Source of the DNA: Hofstenia miamia
Taxonomy: Eukaryota > Xenacoelomorpha > Acoela
Assembly (NCBI GenBank): GCA_004352715.1
Contig: SCFE01000067.1
Coordinates: 1,144,348-1,208,347, forward strand
DNA: 64,000 bases
Reading direction: 5' to 3'
Of the stretch, positions 21,001-34,614 are shown one piece after another. The translations under genes were made by a program, and so were the position numbers. The notes beneath the pieces are model-generated. The model was not told where the DNA came from. It saw nothing but the letters and a program-made list of their open reading frames with translations, and did no database searches. Each line of letters begins with the position of its first letter. Position 1 is the first letter of the stretch.

Positions 21001-23745
21001 GGATATACAAAATGTGGTCATTGACAACAGTAATGAGTTTTCTCTCATCAATGATGGCATTAATGAGATAGAATATTATGATAACCTCACTGAATGTGAG
21101 GAAGACGACCTTATGCAGGTTGAGTATGATAGTAACCTCAGTAGTAGTAGCAACACTATAGCTACTCGTATTTTGCCTAAACAAAAAGCTAGGGATCAGA
21201 GATATTTAGACCATTTAAATACCCAGGAATGGGACCTTAATCTTATATCTTTGTTTAGCAACTATGAAATGAACAGAGAACCAACCTCCAGGAAGAGGCT
21301 GAGTGAGACAACAAATCAACCTGCAAGACAAAACAAAGCAATCAATGATGCTGAGATGATCAGATGAAGGCACTTCCTAAAAGCAAGAGTGCCTGGCAGA
21401 AAACACCCATAGCAACTGCAACTATGAGGGAAGACAACTCTCTCCTTGGGAGCGGACTTCCCATGACTATGCTCAGAGACAACTCTCTGTGTGTGAATCT
21501 GAGGAGCATAGAGTGCTTTTTGCCCAATTGTCTAACATAACCTCACCCTGTGTTGACTTGAAACCCCCTCCTAGTCCCAGTCCTTCCTCCTGCAACTCAG
21601 CTAGTATTTGGTCCTGAAAAGCTGAGGAACGTAAAGCTAAGACATCTAAGGTTGGCAACAAGATCCTACATCCCCATTTTATTGCTACTCAGAAAGCAGT
21701 TTGTTTGGTTCAAGATAACATATCAGAAGAAACTAAGAATAGGTTGTGATGGACGTTCAACACCAAGGATTTAACCTGTTCAGTTGACTTGATCCCATTT
21801 GTCATAGACTCAGAGTGTAGGCCCCAGATCAACACTATTATTCGTTATGACTCCAAAATATTAGCTGGCATAGTACAACCCTACTGGCAAAGTACCATTC
21901 ACACTATGTTCAATGAGGACTTCAAATTGTCTCACCTATGCCAGTTTCTAAACAGCAAAGAAAAAATAAAGAAATTCAAATGCGTCAACATCAATTTCAG
22001 CAACCTGTTAGTCATCTACTTCTTCCATGTCAATGAGGTCAACCACCCCTGAATCATGGAAAAAATTGAAATTGCCTATTGACTCACCAAGGTGGAGAAG
22101 ATACACTTAGTTATGTTCTTAAAAGAAGAGTACCAGGACAATATCCTGGACGAAGTTGAGAGTTTGCACTTTCATATGGAAAACTTCACTGTTTTGTATA
22201 GCAGCTCCTACCAGCCCACAAGCATGTATAATACTGACATGATCTTGGCTACTAAGATCATCTACACGGATCTGCTCTTATGCAAGAAAATTCCAACTCA
22301 CCATCTTGTGGTCAATACTTGTCTGATCATCAATATGTGCATACAGGCTCAATCACAAGAGTTGATTAATATCAGCTCACCTGGCCTCCACTCTGACGTC
22401 TCTGATCTCCATGTCAGTTTTGCATTTTTGCAAAGCACAGCTACCCTACAAGAAATTGATGAGGTATGGACAAATTTGAAAGCAGATTGCAGCCCTGAGA
22501 CACAATGGCCTACCATAAACATTCAGAGCCCCACGTCACAATATCATTGATCTGTCAAGAGAATGCTTGCCAAGTTATGTTTGTCTCATGACACTCAAGA
22601 TCATCAGAACATATCAGAAAAGATGTTCTCAGAAAAATTCCCACTGGCAATCCAATCCCATGGAGCCTTGTGAGTCCTTGCTGCTTTTCTCACAGTTGAT
22701 CCTCATCTTCAGCTACCTATGGATAAGCCCACTAGGGAGAGACTCACAAAGCAAGGTTCTCATGAACTTGCTATCAGTCCTGCTGCCTGGAAAGTTAAGA
22801 ACTGGCTGCTCCACTCTTGCTCATTGCCTGCCTCTCCTGGGAAGACTAAAAAAGCAATGGAACATTTTGAGAAGTTCTATGCACATCTCATCAGATCCAG
22901 TGGAACCCTTGGTCACCTTCCACCTCAAATGATTGTAAACTGATTAGGAGTTGTGTTCTCTGACTTAAATATCTTCTTGGACACACTCAAGAAGTACATG
23001 TGGGGAGCCACTGCCAAGACCAAGTTCCCTTCTCTTAACTCCAAGTATGCACCTCTGTGCACTAGTCAACTCATGCACTGTGAATATGGTTCATTGAGAT
23101 AGTCAGTCACTACAAAATTCTGTCACACATGGAAATATTATTCAACCTGGAGTGGCTCAATTATCCTGAGTGTGGGTACAGCAAACTCACCCAAACCCAG
23201 TGGCAACCTACTAAGGATGGCAAGGTCATCTCAATCACTGTTTTAGGGCAGACTATGAGGACGCCCAAACAATTCTACTGTGAGGAAGAGCTCTTATCCT
23301 CCTCAGCTATCAAGGTATCACCAGCAACAAAAGCCCTCATTGAAGCTGTCAACCTAGAAAAATTTTCCAGGGTCACAGTCTCACCCAAGCTCACACCTGC
23401 TTGGTCTCTTACCAATAACAATTGAGCACCATCCTGAAGAATTCAAAGAGAAACCAGTGATAGTCGATAGAGTTGTCAAGCCCAACAGCAACAATGATAT
23501 CTTAGGTCTTATGAAATGGTGCCTCACTAAGATGCTAACCAAGGAAGAGTTGGTCCTTCTACTATTGCCAGTGTGACAACTTGCCTTGGAAATAGAATGT
23601 ACAACAGCCCACCTTTGCCTCTCTACTGCCACGGACTCCTCAGCACTTTCTGGGACTCCATCAAGGACGCCAAAATAAATTACCCTGTCACAATTGAAAC
23701 AACCTCCCTTTGGAGCAAGCCCAGCATGGCACAATAATCAAGAGG
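21000..23745 (+). pseudogene. Third ORF of Gypsy element 2, unknown function
   Basis: Fragments at 20993-21367 (acidic, Ser-rich), 21789-22052, 22092-22550, 22567-22943 and 23129-23425 line up into one long reading interrupted by stops and frameshifts. Blocks shared in order with element 1 are DEVWTN followed by WPTINIQSP (about 22460), LKKYMWGAT (about 22990) and FWDSIKDAKINYPVTI (about 23650). The reading ends in a stop after KPSMAQ near 23736, where element 1 continues. No signal peptide, membrane helix or known catalytic motif is seen. Conservation between two divergent families argues for a real element protein. I cannot name its function. Confidence 0.65.
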
Positions 23746-24251
23746 TGAAAATTTCAATTAATATATGTGAAACAAATATTAATATATGAGCAAACAAATA
23801 TTCAATGTATGTATGATAGTTTCTAGCAGGTTAATATTGTGCTAGTAGTATTGACTGATCAAATAAGAAATTCCAAATTCAGTAAAAATATTTATGTTTT
23901 TATTGATATAGTGTATGCATTACATTTGAGGATGCTCTAATTTTTACTATGCCTTCATATTTTAGATACTCTTAGAGATTCACTCAGTTGTTCAAATTTC
24001 AAATAAAATATCAATGTGTATTGAAACAATTACCAAATTTATTTCCATTTTACAATGCTAGTATGTCTATTCTATAATTTTCCTATATTAAATGCTTTCA
24101 AGATGTTGTTTAGAATAATATTTGCACTAACTAATACTAATAAAAAGTTTATAATGATAATGTTGAAAAGTAATAAATACAAGTAAGTTTCTCAACCTAA
24201 ATGTTTATGTGGGTTTCAGGAACTAGCCCTACACCAAACACCACTCATTAT
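23700..24251 (+). repeat. 3' untranslated DNA of element 2 (copy B)
   Basis: AT-rich non-coding DNA between the third ORF and the LTR, almost the same as 13752-14302. No clear purine-rich polypurine tract precedes the LTR at 24252, which is unusual for an LTR element and may reflect decay. Confidence 0.7.
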
Positions 24252-25138
24252 TGTAGAGTCACTCAGGGCCTTTATTTTTTTTTATTTGATCTTAGGCACT
24301 CTCCAATTAATTTGGTGCAATTTAGTTTAGTGATTTTATTAATCTGTGATCTTTTCAAACTTAAGATTCAAATTTAGTAATTGTCCCCTTGAGCTTTAGA
24401 TTATGTGCAATTGCTCAGCTAATTTGCAAGGGAAACAAGCTAACTTTTGTAAAACAGTAAATATTTACCTTTTCTTGTAATAAATAGGGAACTCAATGTA
24501 ATCAAATGTCAACTAAAATTTTGTTCTCACTGGAAAACATTTGCTCTTCTACTATTCTATCACTAACTAACCTTTTTAGCTTTGGTATGAATTTTATAAT
24601 AATGCAATTGTAAGATCCAGTGATAATGTAGGAGGAACTCCACTGTGCCTGGGGCAATAACTCACTCCATGACAGATGTGAGCCCATATTGTGGTTGCTT
24701 TAGGCTATGTATAGGCATAGGCAATAAAAGAACTACTACATCTATTGATTGAACATGCACAAACTATCACACAATGTGAATATACTATGCCATTGGCATA
24801 CACAAATACGTGGTAACTACACATTATTTAATATCTTTATTACATGAGCTGAGAAGATAAACACTGAGATAAATTTGTTTTATTGAGCTAGAAATTAAAA
24901 CTTGAGACACATGATCAGCACCTTTGATTGTAAGGATGGATTCTAATGGCTTGGCTTTGGCATGATGCCATGTGAATTGGTCACTACTTTAACTGTCTTG
25001 TAATTACTTTTTTCTACAATGAAATTGGCGAACTACTGATCTTCATTTGTTTTGTTAGAGCATGGCTGCTCTCAGTGATGGTAATCTTCTGCAAACTTCA
25101 TACTGCTTGAGCTGCTAGATGCACCCCGTGATTCTAAA
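24252..25138 (+). repeat. 3' LTR of element 2
   Basis: It starts TGTAGAGTCACTCAGGGCC and ends near CCCCGTGATTCTAAA. The family end is TTCTACA in the solo LTR at 29935, so the terminal CA is mutated here. Length is about 887 bp. Other copies begin at 14303, 15610 and 29205. A TATA-like AATAAATAGG and a polyA-signal-like stretch occur about 230-270 bases in. Confidence 0.8.
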
Positions 25139-28100
25139 TTATATTGGGAATCAGGCTTCAATTGAATCCCAATTGTCTATTGATACTTATGCTTGTATTT
25201 TTACTATAATGTTATTGAAAACAACAAGAGGTTTAGTAATAATAATTAAATGAAAAATAAAACTATCAATATGCAAGAAACAAAATTTTATCAAAAAATT
25301 TTTCAACATAAAACTATGTATTTTTTGAATTGCAAATTTTGTCTTTCTTGCAATTTTTAAAAATTTTAAAATGGTGAATATTTTGCTTATAATTTTATCA
25401 ACCAGGCATATGCAAAATGTATTTTGAAGCCTATTGTTCCAAGTTGTATGTCATCAACAGCTTATAAATCCTTAATACAAGCTGAATAGACTTACAATAA
25501 TGAAAATTTAGGTGTTTTGATTTAATCAATTGCAATCACTTTTAGTTCATATTTCATAACATTTCTCTTCAAAAAGAATGGGAGTCTGACAAAATTTCCT
25601 CAAAATTTTTAGCTATGGTCTCCTGTTGCACACCATATTCTAACACTTCAATAAACTAAGAATACTGACATTAACCTGATGAGGTTTTACATATTTATCT
25701 TCTCTAGATAAGCATTTAATTCTTTCCTTTGAATTTCATTATTCTATTATTGACATTTTTACATCTAAAGTGATTTTAATTTGGTGGAAGGCTAACATCT
25801 CAAAGCAACTGTGCTGCCAATTTTAATACTATGGATGCTATAAGCATGCAATTTATTCCACTAAGTAAATAATTTATATAGCCAGGTGACAATATTTTTC
25901 TTTTTTGATTCCATCAATATCTTTTTGTAAATTACAAACATTTACATGTTTGACTTTATGAATCAAAAGTTTTAGTAAACCATAATGTGTTGAACTATTT
26001 TGTTTTCACTCATATTACATACATTATTTCAAAAACAATACTGATGAAGTGACTCATTTAATTTACATGTATCTGTAACTTTAGAATAAAAATGCATCCA
26101 TTTCAGTAATTTATATTGCAAAAGAATAAACACAGGTTAATATATCACTTAGTTAAAGATTGAATATAATCCTTAGTGTAAGTGAAATACAAAAATTAGT
26201 AGATGAAATATTGACTGATAAACCAATCAAAGAATTCACCATTTTAGGCAGGTCTAAAACCTAAAATATAGATTTATGCAATATATATATTTGTTCAATA
26301 GGACTAAGCTACATTAAATATATTTATATTTTCATTTATCAATATTGGCAATAATATGACATCATCCACCAAATGTTTGCTATTATTAATTTATTTCTGT
26401 AAATTGCAATAATATTTATTCCAAAACATTTAAATTGTCAATGTGAAATTCAATTGATCCATGCTTTTGACACATGGTTAAGGACAAAATATAAGTATTT
26501 CATGTCCAAGCTGAATTCAAAGGCACAGACTAGAGCATTAAGCTTAAGCAAAATACAAAATTGTGAATGCATATAACTCAAAACAATTCTTTGTTCACAT
26601 TGGCAACCAGACATTTTTGCCCCATACACAGTTGGCAACTCTGGCTATGCCTCTCCTAACTAGGGGCTTGAATTCTAGATTTTAAGTTAATGAATAATGT
26701 TCTGGCTTTTAAAAAGCAGGGAAGGAAATTCATTGTAAGGCTGAGAACTACAATAATATCACTCCTATTAACTGTGTTTTATCATTTTGTACAGTGTCTT
26801 AGTTACCCCAAATACATTTTGTGACCATATATATGGTTTCCAAAATCATGGGGCAAAATATCTGCAATTTTCAAGATTACTAGTGAGACTTGAGATCCTT
26901 ATGCTTTTCTATTTCAGAAAATGTATATTTTTAGAATGGTCAATTTTTTCAGAGTCACCATGATAAGTAAACAAATATGTAATTTATGTAGCTATAAAAA
27001 TGACTTGAAAACTAACACAAATAGAAATGATAATTTGATTCAAATGTATGACACAAGTTAGATAACACAACTTAGAAAAACATAGGAAAATCAAAAAATT
27101 TGTTTTCTTTAATTAAACTAAGGTGAAATGATAATTAATTAAATGAAATTAAATTATATATATTAAGTATTGTAACTTTTCTATTCCAAGTTCTATGATT
27201 AAGTTTTTAGAGGGTGATATAGTCTACCTTTTCTTTTAGTTTGCAAAGTACTTCCACAATTTGTGAATTTTAAATCACATAATGGAATCCATTTGGATAT
27301 AATTTATTGCATTTGTTATGAAGTTCAGCACAATTATATTCTGCTGGAACAGTAAACTAATTAACATTTTGACTTCAATCTCTTTATCAAAAGTTCATCC
27401 ACATCAATTGTTTGAGTACTTAAAATGTTAAGACCCCAAACTCAAATAAGTTCATAAAAATTGATCAGAAAATCTCAGAAGAGGAATCATCCAAACTCAA
27501 ACTTGAACTCAACTGAAAATCCTCTTGAAAATACCTTAAAAATTTAATTATTTTGATTTTCAATTTCTTTATCCCTTGGAATTATTCTATAATAATTTTT
27601 TTATACATAATCAGATCAGTCAGCAGCAATCAACCATTCATTTTTGTTTCTGCCACTGAGAGTGTAATTACTACAAGATGCTGTGATTGGTTGAACTTAT
27701 TTTGTTTATGTTGCAGATGCAATTATTTTAATTTTGTAAATATTTTGCTTGCCATATAAAACCAGTACTAGTAGATGCTATTTACTATTATTTCTTCCCA
27801 TGTATAAAGAGGACAGTATTGTGTGCAATGGGTTTATCATAATTTTAGTTCTAAAACTTTGTTGTTGCATTCTCTTTATTATCTGTTATATCAAATGGCA
27901 ACTTGTAGCTCAATCCAATCTAGAGGGGAAAGTGGTTAGACTTCCTCTATACCATGCATAAGTCCTGCTGTCAGTCCTATAGGAAGTGTAACCCATTTGA
28001 CATAAGGAGTTTAGTTAGTGATGGCTCATTATTTAATTGATTTTATGGCTGGCAGTTTCCACCATGTAAACTCTAACTCAAAGATAGTGACACAATTACA

Positions 28101-28303
28101 TGAAATTGCAACCTGTAGCTAGTTATTTTTGATAATTATTTTCAGTTTAATGTTTAGCTGATTGTATGCAGTACTTTAATTCATAGTAATTTTCATTCTT
28201 ATCTAATTGGAGTTTTATTTCCCATTTACAAGTAGTTTATGCTAGTTAACTAAATTGTTATAAATTTGTTTATGCTAATCTTATAAGATCCCTGATGATG
28301 CTA
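25139..28303. other. AT-rich DNA, nothing recognised
   Basis: Only short stop-limited frames on both strands. No element ends, RNA gene or coding-like stretch that I can support. Confidence 0.6.
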
Positions 28304-28304
28304 G

Positions 28305-28326
28305 AATATATATATATATATATATA
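28305..28326. repeat. (AT)n microsatellite
   Basis: Perfect TA dinucleotides directly before an integrase fragment. Confidence 0.95.
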
Positions 28327-28680
28327 GTTGACTAAATTCAAATGCAAGCTGTTCCAAAAACTAGAAAAAGAATTTGAAATTATGCACACTCATACCACAG
28401 TCAACCACCCCCAATCAAATGGGGTAGTAGAATGAGTCAATCCTGAAACTCATGTGAAAAATCCAATCCAACATTGGCAGAAAAAATTGGAGACAAGTAC
28501 TTCTAATGATGGAGTATTTTTACAACACTTCTACATAGTCAACATAAAAAATCTCTCCATCTAAAGCCATGTATGGAGACAAAGCTCTAACACCCATATT
28601 GATGTTGTTTAGGGGATACAACAACACAATTGACAATGACTAGGTTAATGAACTAATGAAGAAAAAAAATATGTATCCCC
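28327..28680 (+). pseudogene. Gypsy integrase fragment
   Basis: The plus strand reads EFEIMHTHTTVNHPQSNGVVE and then, in shifted frames, MEYFYNTST and AMYGDKALTP. These correspond to the end of the integrase core in elements 1 and 2 (TTAYHPQANGAVE, FYNTS, MFGREAATP). The catalytic glutamate is kept, and a stop follows it directly. A short, broken remnant. Confidence 0.8.
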
Positions 28681-28936
28681 AGATGATTAATATGTCAGGT
28701 ATCAAATGTATTTAATTTGCAGATGAATATTGCAGTATGGCTATCAACTTTAAAATTTTCATCACTGCACTAAATATTTTCATTATGACTCTCTTAATAC
28801 AGAAATCAGTATATATAGTTTTTCAACTGGCTATTCAATATTCAAGAATTTCATAAAATAAAATTATTTAATGTTATTAATTCTAAACTAAAAAACAATT
28901 GAAAATGTCAACTGCATTAGCAGACATTCTTTCATA

Positions 28937-30710
28937 ATATATAAGTAGTATAGTTGGGCAGAAGGACGTCCCAATGGGACGCCCTGAGGTTATTGTAAAA
29001 CCTATGGCTATTTGCCATTTGGGCATGCATGAATTCTATTGAACACCATCTAGTGATGAAATCTTTTTGACAAATTTTAGTTGGCCAAACAAATTTCTTT
29101 TACAAGTTTTGTGATATTGAAATCTAGAATTTGAACAATTGATATATTTGATGACAAGAAATGTTTTCAACAAAATTGAATTGAGTAAGATTATTTTCTG
29201 ATACTGTAGAGTCACTCAGGGCCTCTTTTTGGTCTACCTTAATTTTTAAGGCACTCTAAAATTAATTTGGTGCTATTCTTTTAATTAATTGTTAATTTTG
29301 TCAATTTTTGATTATTTCAAACCTAAGATTTGAACTTATTGATTGTCCCCTCAGAGCTTTTGTATTATGTGTAATTGCTCAGTTAATCTGCAAGGGAAAA
29401 CTAATTTTTGTAAAGAATGGTAAATATTTACATACTCTTGTATAAGTAGGGCATACTATTGTAAGCAAATGTCAAATAAATTTCATTCTCACTGGATACC
29501 ATTTGCTTTTCATTTTTATTGTATTTTATTAACCTTTGGTATGGATTTGATTATAATGAACTAGTAAGATCTGGCAATAATGTAGGAGAACTCCTCAGAT
29601 GTGAGTCTATATTGTGGTCACTTTAGGGCTACATATAGGGATAGGAAATAAACAAACTACTATCTATTGATTGAACATGCACAAACTAAAACACACCTCG
29701 AATATACTATGCTGTTGGCAAACATGAATATGTGGTAGCTATATGTTTATTAATATCTTCTTACATGAGCTGAGTCGATAAACCCGGAGATAAACTATTG
29801 TATTGAGCTAGAAATTACAACTAGAGACACACAATTAGCACCTTGTTTTGTTAGAGCATGGGATGCTCTCAGTGATGGTAATCTTCTGCAACCTTCATAC
29901 TGCTTGAGCTGCTAGAAGCACCCCGCAATTCTACAATAAAGTTGTTACTTTTGAATTCTAGGATTTATTCAAACAGCTGTATTTGATGAAATGTTTGTTA
30001 TGACATGTTCATTTTAACAGTTCTTCAATCATGCAAACCTATGATTTAATGAAAATAATTCATAGATATTACCATTCACTTTTATTGTTTATGCTGTCTA
30101 TTTATTTGATCAATTTCATTATTTTTCATTAACATATTCATGTTAAAGTTGTGTCCAAAATATACATTTTGTTTTTTCAAATACAAAGTAGTAAAATATT
30201 TGCCAAACTTAATAAAATTCATTTAAAGTTAATAATTTATTTATAACTGCCTCTTGTGCAAAAGAGAAAATGGAATAAAAATTTCAAGGCAGTTTTCTCA
30301 TTGAATTCAAATATAAGATATTTATCTCACATTATGCATTTAGAAAACTGGATTTTATCCTGATTTTCCCATTAATACTAGAAAAGAAACAATGGATCAA
30401 AAGACCTATAAACCTTTTTGGTTTGTTTCATTATTCATTCAGCAAAAACACTAGCAAGTACATATACTTCCAATTATGTTGATCATCTCATTGAATTTGT
30501 TATTTGTAGACATTTTATTTCTATTCAATAGTTTTCACATTTGAATAACATTAAATGCTGATGCAATTGAAAAATTATTATGGTTATTAAATACTAGATG
30601 GCATTCAAAAGAATTCATGCATGCCCATATGGCAAATAGCCATAGGTTTTACAATAACTTTATGATGCCCCATTGGGACGTCCTTCTGCCCATCTATACT
30701 ACTTATATAT
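28937..30710. mobile_element. Non-autonomous DNA element with 118-bp terminal inverted repeats
   Basis: 28937-29054 and 30593-30710 are inverted copies of each other at high identity, each starting ATATATAAGTAGTATAG and containing GGGCAGAAGGACGTCCC and a GGCTATTTGCCAT block. No transposase is visible between them. The interior holds a solo LTR (29205-29935) plus AT-rich DNA, so the original element was about 1.0 kb. The target duplication is hidden by the AT-rich ends; TA would be possible. Superfamily not assigned. Confidence 0.8.
29205..29935 (+). mobile_element. Solo LTR of the element-2 family
   Basis: It begins TGTAGAGTCACTCAGGGCC and ends CCCCGCAATTCTACA, with full TG...CA ends. It aligns with the LTR at 24252-25138 but is shorter (731 bp) through internal indels. 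A TATA box (GTATAAGTAGGG) lies near 29441 and an AAATAAA signal near 29475. The flanks ATAC and ATAA are at best an imperfect 4-bp target duplication. It sits inside the inverted-repeat element, so it inserted later. Confidence 0.85.
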
Positions 30711-32421
30711 TCTATTTGATCAGATTAAAACATTGAGGTGTGTTCTACTACACTTGCAAACATATGAGAATTATTATTTTTAAATAAACCAGGTCAACTT
30801 ACTACATATTTAACAACAAATTCAAGTTCAAAAAGAATAAAAAACTGTTCTTTTAATAAAAATCCTTTTTAGCAAAGTTTGATAAAGACTCAAATCCCTC
30901 ATCTGATAGGGAATTAAGCTTTAGCTGATTTCCATGCCAATGACACACTAGTATAGGTGGCAGATGGAGCATATTTCTTGTCCTTTAAAATATCAAATTT
31001 TCCCTTCATCATCAATGCATTACTTAATAATATTTCCTTATTGTATTTAGCTTCAATGAAATAAAATTGCATTTAAGGGCTGTAGATATAACTTTATATA
31101 TGCTAGCTCTTTTATTGCATGACATTTTCATGTGTTTTTTAATTTTATGTACTTTTCTATATGAAACAGTAAGGAAAATAACCCAGTCATTTGAAAATTG
31201 AAAAAAAACGTTGAAATAATTATAATTCCCACAGCAATTAACATGGAAGTCTTTCTGTAGAAATTGAATGTTCTTGCATGTTCCACATGTGGGTTAGACT
31301 TGGGTAGGCACAGTAAAACTTGTAATTCCCACAGCAATTACATGTTATATTTTGAAAATAAAGCAAATTTCATGGGATAGAAGGTCAAACTTTTGTCACA
31401 TGGACAATCCTGAAATTGCATACAAAATTACTTTGGTCTGTTTTTTGAGATTCAACTATCCACTATCAAAAAGCAGACAAAACTATTTTATGCAGCTTAA
31501 ACAAAATTGCATTCAGTTAATCTCATGTTTCTGAAACTAACCCAAAATATCAAATGTTAACTCAAACAGTTAAGCCTTGACATTAGATAATCACAAATTA
31601 AAATTGTGCAAATCAAATATAATGAATATTACTGAATATGTCATAGTATATATTGTTCAACAATGTGATCATAATTTTGTGCATAACAAACTAATATTGA
31701 ATAATTTTACTTCTATTAGAACTAAAAATAATTTTTAAAAGCAACATGAAAAAGCATGTCAAATAGAGCTTTACTTGTTTCCAGGCAATATGAACTCTGT
31801 TCTACAATTTTCCATAACTTATTCTTATAATAATTTGAATATTAGAATTTTATTAAATGATGTGAACCAATTATCTTATTATTAGTTGTATATTTCTTAG
31901 AATGTGTGTATCTTGTATGAATTACGTAATGCTGTGCCTTCAACTTTATATTTCCAATTTTGAATTCTATTTTAGTCCTAAATTTTCTGTGTCAAAATTG
32001 ATGTGCTAATATACAATTTGCTTGCAATTTGGTAAGTCTTTTCAAAAATAGTACAATTTTATCTCTCTGACATATATATCTTGAATAGGACTAATAGATA
32101 AATTATTAGTTGTATTAATAAATGAAAATTTTCTAAGTGAAAGTATTTACATTGTAAAACTTTGTATTTGAACACGTGGGGCATAGAAGTTCTTGTTGTT
32201 TTAAATAAACATGAAATTTCTTGTAATATCCACATGTGGATCTTGAATGTTTTTGCAATTTATTTAGTAAATCAACATGTTCAAAGTTTCATGTGCTTCA
32301 AGTGTGGAACAAGGAAGTAATTCCAATTTTCCAAGATCAAATCCCTGAGAAGATGTTCTTTCATTTTATAATAAAATATTTCTCTATTATTTTATATATA
32401 ATTAGCACATGAATTTGTCAT
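30711..32421. other. AT-rich DNA, nothing recognised
   Basis: Short frames only. A local inexact repeat of AATTCCCACAGCAATTA occurs near 31225 and 31323; nothing else stands out. Confidence 0.55.
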
Positions 32422-32425
32422 TTAA

Positions 32426-32635
32426 CCTGTTAAGTGTCCCCTCTCATTTCCCTGGCTGCTTCCAAAACGTCACCATATTTAGCTCAATTTTCAAAATCAT
32501 TTAAAATTCATTTTAATCAATTTTGTCCCTATTATTATGCATTTTTTAAAGAGCCATTTAAACAAGAATAAGTTGATGCTGACATTTGCAATGAAATTAG
32601 TGAGAAAACATAAGTTGACACTGACACTTAACAGG
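32426..32635. mobile_element. piggyBac-type MITE, 210 bp
   Basis: Perfect 13-bp inverted ends, CCTGTTAAGTGTC at 32426 and GACACTTAACAGG ending at 32635, lie exactly between two TTAA sites (32422-32425 and 32636-32639). TTAA duplication with ends starting CC is the piggyBac signature. The interior is non-coding, so it would need a transposase from elsewhere. Confidence 0.85.
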
Positions 32636-32639
32636 TTAA

Positions 32640-33301
32640 TGAACACAAAGATAAAAATATATTCATTAAATGATGTAAAGCAGTGTATTTAAATAAGCAA
32701 ATGAATTTGTCTTCCTATGCAGGAAAGAGTTAGGATCTTTACATTGATGTTTAATAAAATGCTACATTCCTTTTTTTCACCATAAAAATCATTTACTGTT
32801 ACTAATTTAAATTCTAAATCTCAATAAGAAACATAGATCCTGTACACCTATATTAACTAAGGTGCAAAAAATTAAGTGCACATAGTGTATGTTTTGAAAT
32901 CACCTGAATTGGTGAAATTATAAGAACAAAAGTTTTGTACAGGTATCAATTAACATTAAGAACTTCAAAAACTATATCAATAACAAAAAAGTCAAGGAGC
33001 AACATTCTAGTTTAATGATTGGTTATAATATCCATTTGAACTGTAAAATTGCTTTGGAATCTCTTTTGGAAATGCAAGTGACAAATATGAACAACAAAAA
33101 CAAAATTTTATTTTACAATTGCAAAATAATAAAATATGCTGGTTATTAGGGTATCTAGGTCTACAGTCAATGCACACAAAGGAAAAATCAGCAACAGCCA
33201 AACAATAAATAACATTGTGACATAGAATTTTCCACATATAATAATCATCAATAGATTTAATAATCATACAGAAATATACATGTGCAAATTATAAATTTGT
33301 A

Positions 33302-33332
<31 letters not shown>

Positions 33333-34600
33333 CTTTGTCAAATTCAAATAAATTTTGTAAATGATAGAATACACATTACAATTTTAACTGGAACTTGTGA
33401 AAAGCTGAGTATATTTTTTAAGTGGACACATCTTGGATCCAAAATCTACAGGTCTTAGAGTATATAAAAATACTAAGGCTTAGTTAGAAATCAAATACCC
33501 TTAAGAGTGAGAATGAATTTTATATTAGCAAAGCATACACTAAATCAATAAAACACATACTTTTTGCTACTGAAGTTGAAATTCATTATTGTATCATGCA
33601 ATAGTACTAGCAGAATGTTTACATACTAAAGACTATCATATCATGCATTCAATACTTGCTTGCTTGAGTTGAAGAAAATCATAAAGAATTTCCATATATT
33701 GCAATTGAAATGTTTAGTTAATTAATAGCTTTAGTGCACCATTACACAATCCAAAGATGTTAACTTCAAGCATGTTAAAAGCTGTGTGCACAAACAAGAT
33801 ATGTTCACCATTGACTGGTGCTGAGTTAGTGCATAGTATATTTAAAGATTTAATCATAAAAAATGAAAAAATTATTGAGTTTGTGTGAAATTTAATGGAA
33901 AGGCCTGTAGCACAATTGCTTGTTTTCAATGCTAAGAAAACAACATTATTAATGCAATTTTCAGTTACTATAAGTTTGCCTTCAATTACACCTACATTGC
34001 TTAAAAAAACTTTGTGAGGGAATTATATTTAAAAATGAAAATGTCAACAAAGTGCTATGCATAAGTTGAGAAAGCCCTATTAATGTTAGGTAGTTCAAGT
34101 TGGATGTGATATTTGTTTGGTTTTTCTCTTTTATTAATTATTTAGTTATGATTATTAACACTATTACAAATTAGGATCTCACCACTGAGTATGAAAATAA
34201 TTTCCTAGTGACTTTATCCTCTAATTGTGGTCACACTAAGTAACACCTACATATGTGTACAGATTAGCAATGAAAACTTGGGTTTGTATTTTCATTTAAA
34301 AATAACTCTAAACAAATACATTGTGGCTAAATCATGCCAATTCATTACAATTACTTGCTATTTATATGTATACTGAGACCTAAGAAGACATCTGAGTTGA
34401 AATAGAAATAGCTATTTAATCTTAGCTTAAGTTGGTGAAAACTTGTATAATGATAGATTTTTCACAGATGTCATATGGAATTGGTTAATTTTCTTGTTTT
34501 GTTTTTGGATCTAGTCTAATTTCAAATAGTATATTTTGGCATTTGAATTGCTTACAAACTATTGGATTTTAATTATTTCTTTATTATTTTTGTTGATACT
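32640..34600. other. AT-rich DNA with one microsatellite
   Basis: A perfect (AT)n run occupies 33305-33332. The rest has only short frames and nothing I can identify. Confidence 0.55.
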
Positions 34601-34614
34601 TTTATAGTATTTAT

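Larger units (their letters stand above)
15610..25138 (+). mobile_element. Ty3/Gypsy LTR retrotransposon, element 2 (heavily decayed)
   Basis: The plus strand carries a partial 5' LTR, then Gag, protease, RT, RNase H, integrase with a GPY/F-like module, a third ORF, 3' untranslated DNA and a 3' LTR. Organisation and domains match element 1 throughout, at clearly divergent sequence. Nearly every domain contains stops or frameshifts, and the Gag zinc knuckle, an RNase H aspartate and the integrase glutamate are lost. No clear target-site duplication flanks it. The 5' and 3' LTRs are much less alike than the 3' LTR is to copy A, so the composite is not a single clean insertion. Confidence 0.88.

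Noticed and set aside
31128-31337. Short ORFs in 25-36 kb as small genes
   Set aside because: They are at the length expected by chance in AT-rich DNA and show no motif, codon bias or conserved start context.
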